Source: Flavobacterium shii
GTDB lineage: Bacteria > Bacteroidota > Bacteroidia > Flavobacteriales > Flavobacteriaceae
DNA length: 64,000 bases
Assembly: GCF_025847235.1 (NCBI RefSeq)
Contig: NZ_JAOZEW010000017.1
Span: forward strand, 62,001 to 126,000
Direction: 5' to 3'
This document shows positions 61,368-64,000 of the stretch, piece by piece. Positions within the stretch are counted from its first letter, which is position 1; every line of letters begins with the position of its first letter. Below the pieces are notes generated by a model. It was not told the DNA's origin and did no database searches. It saw only the letters and a program-made list of their open reading frames with translations. A program made the position numbers and the translations under genes.

Positions 61368-62852
61368 TTAATATCCGGGATTTTGAGTTAAAGTTCCTGC
61401 AGATGCATTAATCTCCGATTGCGGTATTGGGTATAATATGTTTTTGTCCTGAAATTTTTTCCCACTTGCATTCATTACTTGTTTGGCAATTCCCCATCTT
61501 TTTAAGTCGGCCATCCTTTGGTTTTCAAAACCAAGTTCGGCTCTTCTCTCGGATATCAACCAATTTTTAATAGTTGCTTTATCTGATGATGCTGGTCTGT
61601 CGGGTAGAGTTCCTGCTGGCACGGGAGTTCCATCGGCAGTTATAGTGGTTCTTGCTCTAATTCTTATTTTATTGATATAATCAATTGCAGTACTGTAGTC
61701 TCCAGTTTCATTAAGGGCTTCGGCTTTCCAAAGTAACGCATCTGCCATACGGATAAAAACCTTATTGCTAGGAGATTGATCGTTTCCTTTATTGTCTCCA
61801 TTAATAGTTCCTAATATTTTATTTACCCATTGTTGTGGGGCATTTACAGTATATAGTTTTCTTGGATCATTAGGTTCAAATGAATTTAAGAAATCGGTAG
61901 TGGGAGCAAAGAAATTCCAACCAGCTAATGCACAATGACCATTTCCTCTCGCAGGTACAACATTGCTTTGATGATCAAAAGAAAAGATAACTTCATTATC
62001 TGTGTATTCTGTTCCTACGCTAAAATTATCAAAGTAATTGGCATTTAAGCCATAAAAACCAAGTCCTTCCAGCTCATTTACAGAGGTAATCACATCTGAC
62101 CATTTTTCGTTATATAATGCAACTTTTGCTTGGAGCGCTATTACGGCTCCTTTGGATACTCTCCATTTTTCGGTTTCTGAACTAAATTTTGAATTTGGAA
62201 GTAAGCTTTTTGCTAAAGCTAAATCGGTACTTATTTGGTTCCATACCTCAGCTTTTGGTGCTCTTACCGCTTTATCAAAGGCCTCCTGATAGGTTTTTAC
62301 GGGAGCTAGAATTAAAGAAACATCTCCAAAATTAGTAACCAATGCAAAATAGTAGAATGAACGTAAAAAATAAGCTTCTCCTAATAACTGATTCTTTCTC
62401 TCCGTAGTGATTCCGGTAATGGATTCAATTTCTGGATTTATTAGAAAATTAATCGCACTATTGGTCCTTTTTATTCCTTCATAATTGTATTTCCATACAC
62501 CATTAACTCCGCCGTTTTCGGATGTGAATGTAAAATTATCTACATCGTCCATCCAAGGCTGATCGGCATTAGAAACCCATGTTTTTTGCATGTCATCAGA
62601 TGCCATGTCTTGCAGGATAATATCATTATTAGAAACAAGCCCATCATCCCAGTTCCATGCCCCCATTATATTTAATGTGTTGGAGAACATTAAATAAGAG
62701 GAACTAACAGATTTTTCTACCGTATTAAGGGTAGGAGTAGCATTTATTTGGTCATCTGTTACCAAACCCACAGGGTCTATCGTCAATTCGTTATCACAAC
62801 TTGTAAAAGTTGCAAGCCCTATTAATAGTGTTGCTATATGTATATATTTCAT
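61368..62852 (-). CDS. SusD/RagB family glycan-binding lipoprotein, PUL 2
   Basis: This 494-aa protein has a lipoprotein signal (IATLLIGLATFTSCDN, Cys 19) and the SusD fold: GEAYFLRSFYYFALVTNFGDVSLI (about 165-188), VSKGAVIALQAKVALYNEKW, RMADALLWKAEALNETGDY, NKIRIRAR, ISERRAELGFENQRMADLKRWG and ILYPIPQSEINASAGTLTQNPGY. It lies 10 nt after susC on the same strand. It is unlike the PUL 1 SusD outside the family motifs, as expected for a different glycan. Confidence 0.95.
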   Translation of the reverse strand: MKYIHIATLLIGLATFTSCDNELTIDPVGLVTDDQINATPTLNTVEKSVSSSYLMFSNTLNIMGAWNWDDGLVSNNDIILQDMASDDMQKTWVSNADQPWMDDVDNFTFTSENGGVNGVWKYNYEGIKRTNSAINFLINPEIESITGITTERKNQLLGEAYFLRSFYYFALVTNFGDVSLILAPVKTYQEAFDKAVRAPKAEVWNQISTDLALAKSLLPNSKFSSETEKWRVSKGAVIALQAKVALYNEKWSDVITSVNELEGLGFYGLNANYFDNFSVGTEYTDNEVIFSFDHQSNVVPARGNGHCALAGWNFFAPTTDFLNSFEPNDPRKLYTVNAPQQWVNKILGTINGDNKGNDQSPSNKVFIRMADALLWKAEALNETGDYSTAIDYINKIRIRARTTITADGTPVPAGTLPDRPASSDKATIKNWLISERRAELGFENQRMADLKRWGIAKQVMNASGKKFQDKNILYPIPQSEINASAGTLTQNPGY

Positions 62853-62862
62853 GATCGTTTTT

Positions 62863-64000
62863 TTATAGGTTTAATTTTAATCCAAGAATAAATGATTTCG
62901 ATTGTGGATAAGTTCCCATATCAATCAAAGAAGTAGACTCTGGATCAAGACCAGTATATTTGGTAACAGTAAATAAATTTTGACCAGACATATAAATACG
63001 CAGGTTGGCAGTTCCAACTATTCCTGGATTAAAAGTATATCCAATCTCAACATTTTTTAATCTTAAATAGGAAGCATCTTCTATAAAAGCACTAGACATC
63101 TGTTCTCCACCATTGGGATTAAAAGATACTCTAGGAATTGTGTTACTAGTTCCTTCCCCATTCCAGGCATCTAATATTGCTGTTGTAGAGTTAAGAGGCA
63201 TCTTGGTACTATAAGATGTTACTTGTTTTGAATTATTGTAACGATCAACTCCTTCTACTCCTTGAAAAAGTAGTGATACATCAAAGTTTTTATAACTAGC
63301 ATTAAAAGCAAAACCATAATTGATTTTTGGAATAGGGTTTCCTATAAAAGTTTTATCATTGGCATCGATTTTACCATCTCCATTTAAATCTTTAAACTTC
63401 ATATCTCCAGGTAATTTACCATTTGTATTGCTATACAATTGAGAATTTATTTCTGCTGTATTTTGATAAATACCTTCAAAAACATAACCGTAATACGAGT
63501 TTATTGGTTGCCCAACAGTTGTTCTGGTGTTCGATTGCAGATTATCAATATTTTTGATATACTGCTGTAGAGCTTCAACTCTATTGGTTAGTGTTGTGAA
63601 ATTTCCGCTGATTCCGTATTTAAACGCGTGGTCATTATTCTGAAAATTAGCTCCAAATTCAAATCCTTTATTGCTAATGACTCCTGCATTAACGAATGTA
63701 GATTCAATAACACCTACGGTTACTGCAGGTAAACCAACTGTTAATAGAATATCTTTGGTTCTTTTATCAAAATAGTCTGTTGTAATAGATAGTTTATTTT
63801 TTAAGATACTTAAATCCAAACCAAAATCGGTTTGAGTTGTGGTTTCCCACTTAATATCAGGATTTCCGTAACGGATAATTTTCACATTGTCATTTGTTTG
63901 TGAAACAAGTGTTTGGTAGGTATTATTAGGTATTTCCTGATTACCAGATTGTCCCCAACTTGCTCTAAGCTTTAAGTTTGAAATCCAATCGGCTTTTTCC
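62863..64000 (-). CDS. SusC/RagA family transporter, N-terminal part outside window
   Basis: The frame runs off the right edge; the codon at 63885 is an internal GTG, not a start. About 378 C-terminal residues are visible, all barrel. They include LRASWGQSGNQEIPNNTYQ, NPDIKWETTTQTDFGLDLSI, FDKRTKDILL, NKGFEFGANFQN, GDMKFKDLNGDGKIDANDKTFIGNPIPKINYGFAFNASYKNFDVSLLFQG, FIEDASYLRLKNVEIGYTF and the terminal PQSKSFILGLKLNL. It is a TonB-dependent glycan importer paired with the SusD that starts 10 nt after its stop. Confidence 0.95.
   Translation of the reverse strand, partial: EKADWISNLKLRASWGQSGNQEIPNNTYQTLVSQTNDNVKIIRYGNPDIKWETTTQTDFGLDLSILKNKLSITTDYFDKRTKDILLTVGLPAVTVGVIESTFVNAGVISNKGFEFGANFQNNDHAFKYGISGNFTTLTNRVEALQQYIKNIDNLQSNTRTTVGQPINSYYGYVFEGIYQNTAEINSQLYSNTNGKLPGDMKFKDLNGDGKIDANDKTFIGNPIPKINYGFAFNASYKNFDVSLLFQGVEGVDRYNNSKQVTSYSTKMPLNSTTAILDAWNGEGTSNTIPRVSFNPNGGEQMSSAFIEDASYLRLKNVEIGYTFNPGIVGTANLRIYMSGQNLFTVTKYTGLDPESTSLIDMGTYPQSKSFILGLKLNL

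Overview
The window looks like chromosome from a Flavobacterium-type member of the Bacteroidota. It is AT-rich and carries two SusC/SusD loci. Several genes are preceded by the Bacteroidota -7 element TAnnTTTG, TTG starts recur, lipoproteins are common, and gene choice is typical of the group (CreD cluster, OstA-like protein, DUF349 protein, MiaE). Between genes lie several families of imperfect palindromic repeats. No tRNA, rRNA, CRISPR array or insertion sequence was recognised. Species assignment is inference.

Layout. 1-10.2 kb is housekeeping: agmatine deiminase (cut by the left edge), fumarylacetoacetase and glyA from divergent promoters, tRNA hydroxylase MiaE, a GNAT acetyltransferase, CorA, and pta-ackA. 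10.3-25.2 kb is a polysaccharide utilisation locus (PUL 1): a membrane-spanning propeller/LuxR-type regulator, SusC, SusD, a GH144-type beta-1,2-glucanase, an alpha/beta hydrolase and a GH3 beta-glucosidase, then a terminator, a lipoprotein GDPD-type phosphodiesterase and a GH43-like lipoprotein. An M28 peptidase follows. The enzyme set suggests breakdown of beta-1,2-glucans, perhaps the phosphoglycerol- or succinyl-decorated glucans of other bacteria.

26.9-30.9 kb (minus strand) is a six-gene membrane cluster ending in CreD. It contains a Coq4-like protein, a YiiX-like hydrolase and a winged-helix regulator, and two nearly identical 19-bp operators stand before its two halves. 30.9-37.8 kb (minus) holds an outer-membrane barrel gene with kdsA, small membrane proteins and lipoproteins, a YhhN lysoplasmalogenase beside an alkylglycerol-monooxygenase-like hydroxylase (a possible ether-lipid catabolic pair), clpS and prmA. 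37.9-41.4 kb (plus) is a pair of uncharacterised exported proteins. 41.6-49.7 kb (minus) holds DUF349, aroE, a TPR protein, a class III aminotransferase and an OstA/LptA-like protein.

50.2-64.0 kb is a second carbohydrate locus (PUL 2). It has a GH13 lipoprotein on the plus strand. On the minus strand are SusC (cut by the right edge), SusD, two secreted helical-barrel-like proteins of unknown specificity, a cytoplasmic GH130 enzyme translationally coupled to an MFS transporter, a secreted GH13 enzyme and a cupin sugar-phosphate isomerase. Both PULs have a strong hairpin immediately after susD, which could lower expression of the downstream enzymes relative to SusCD.
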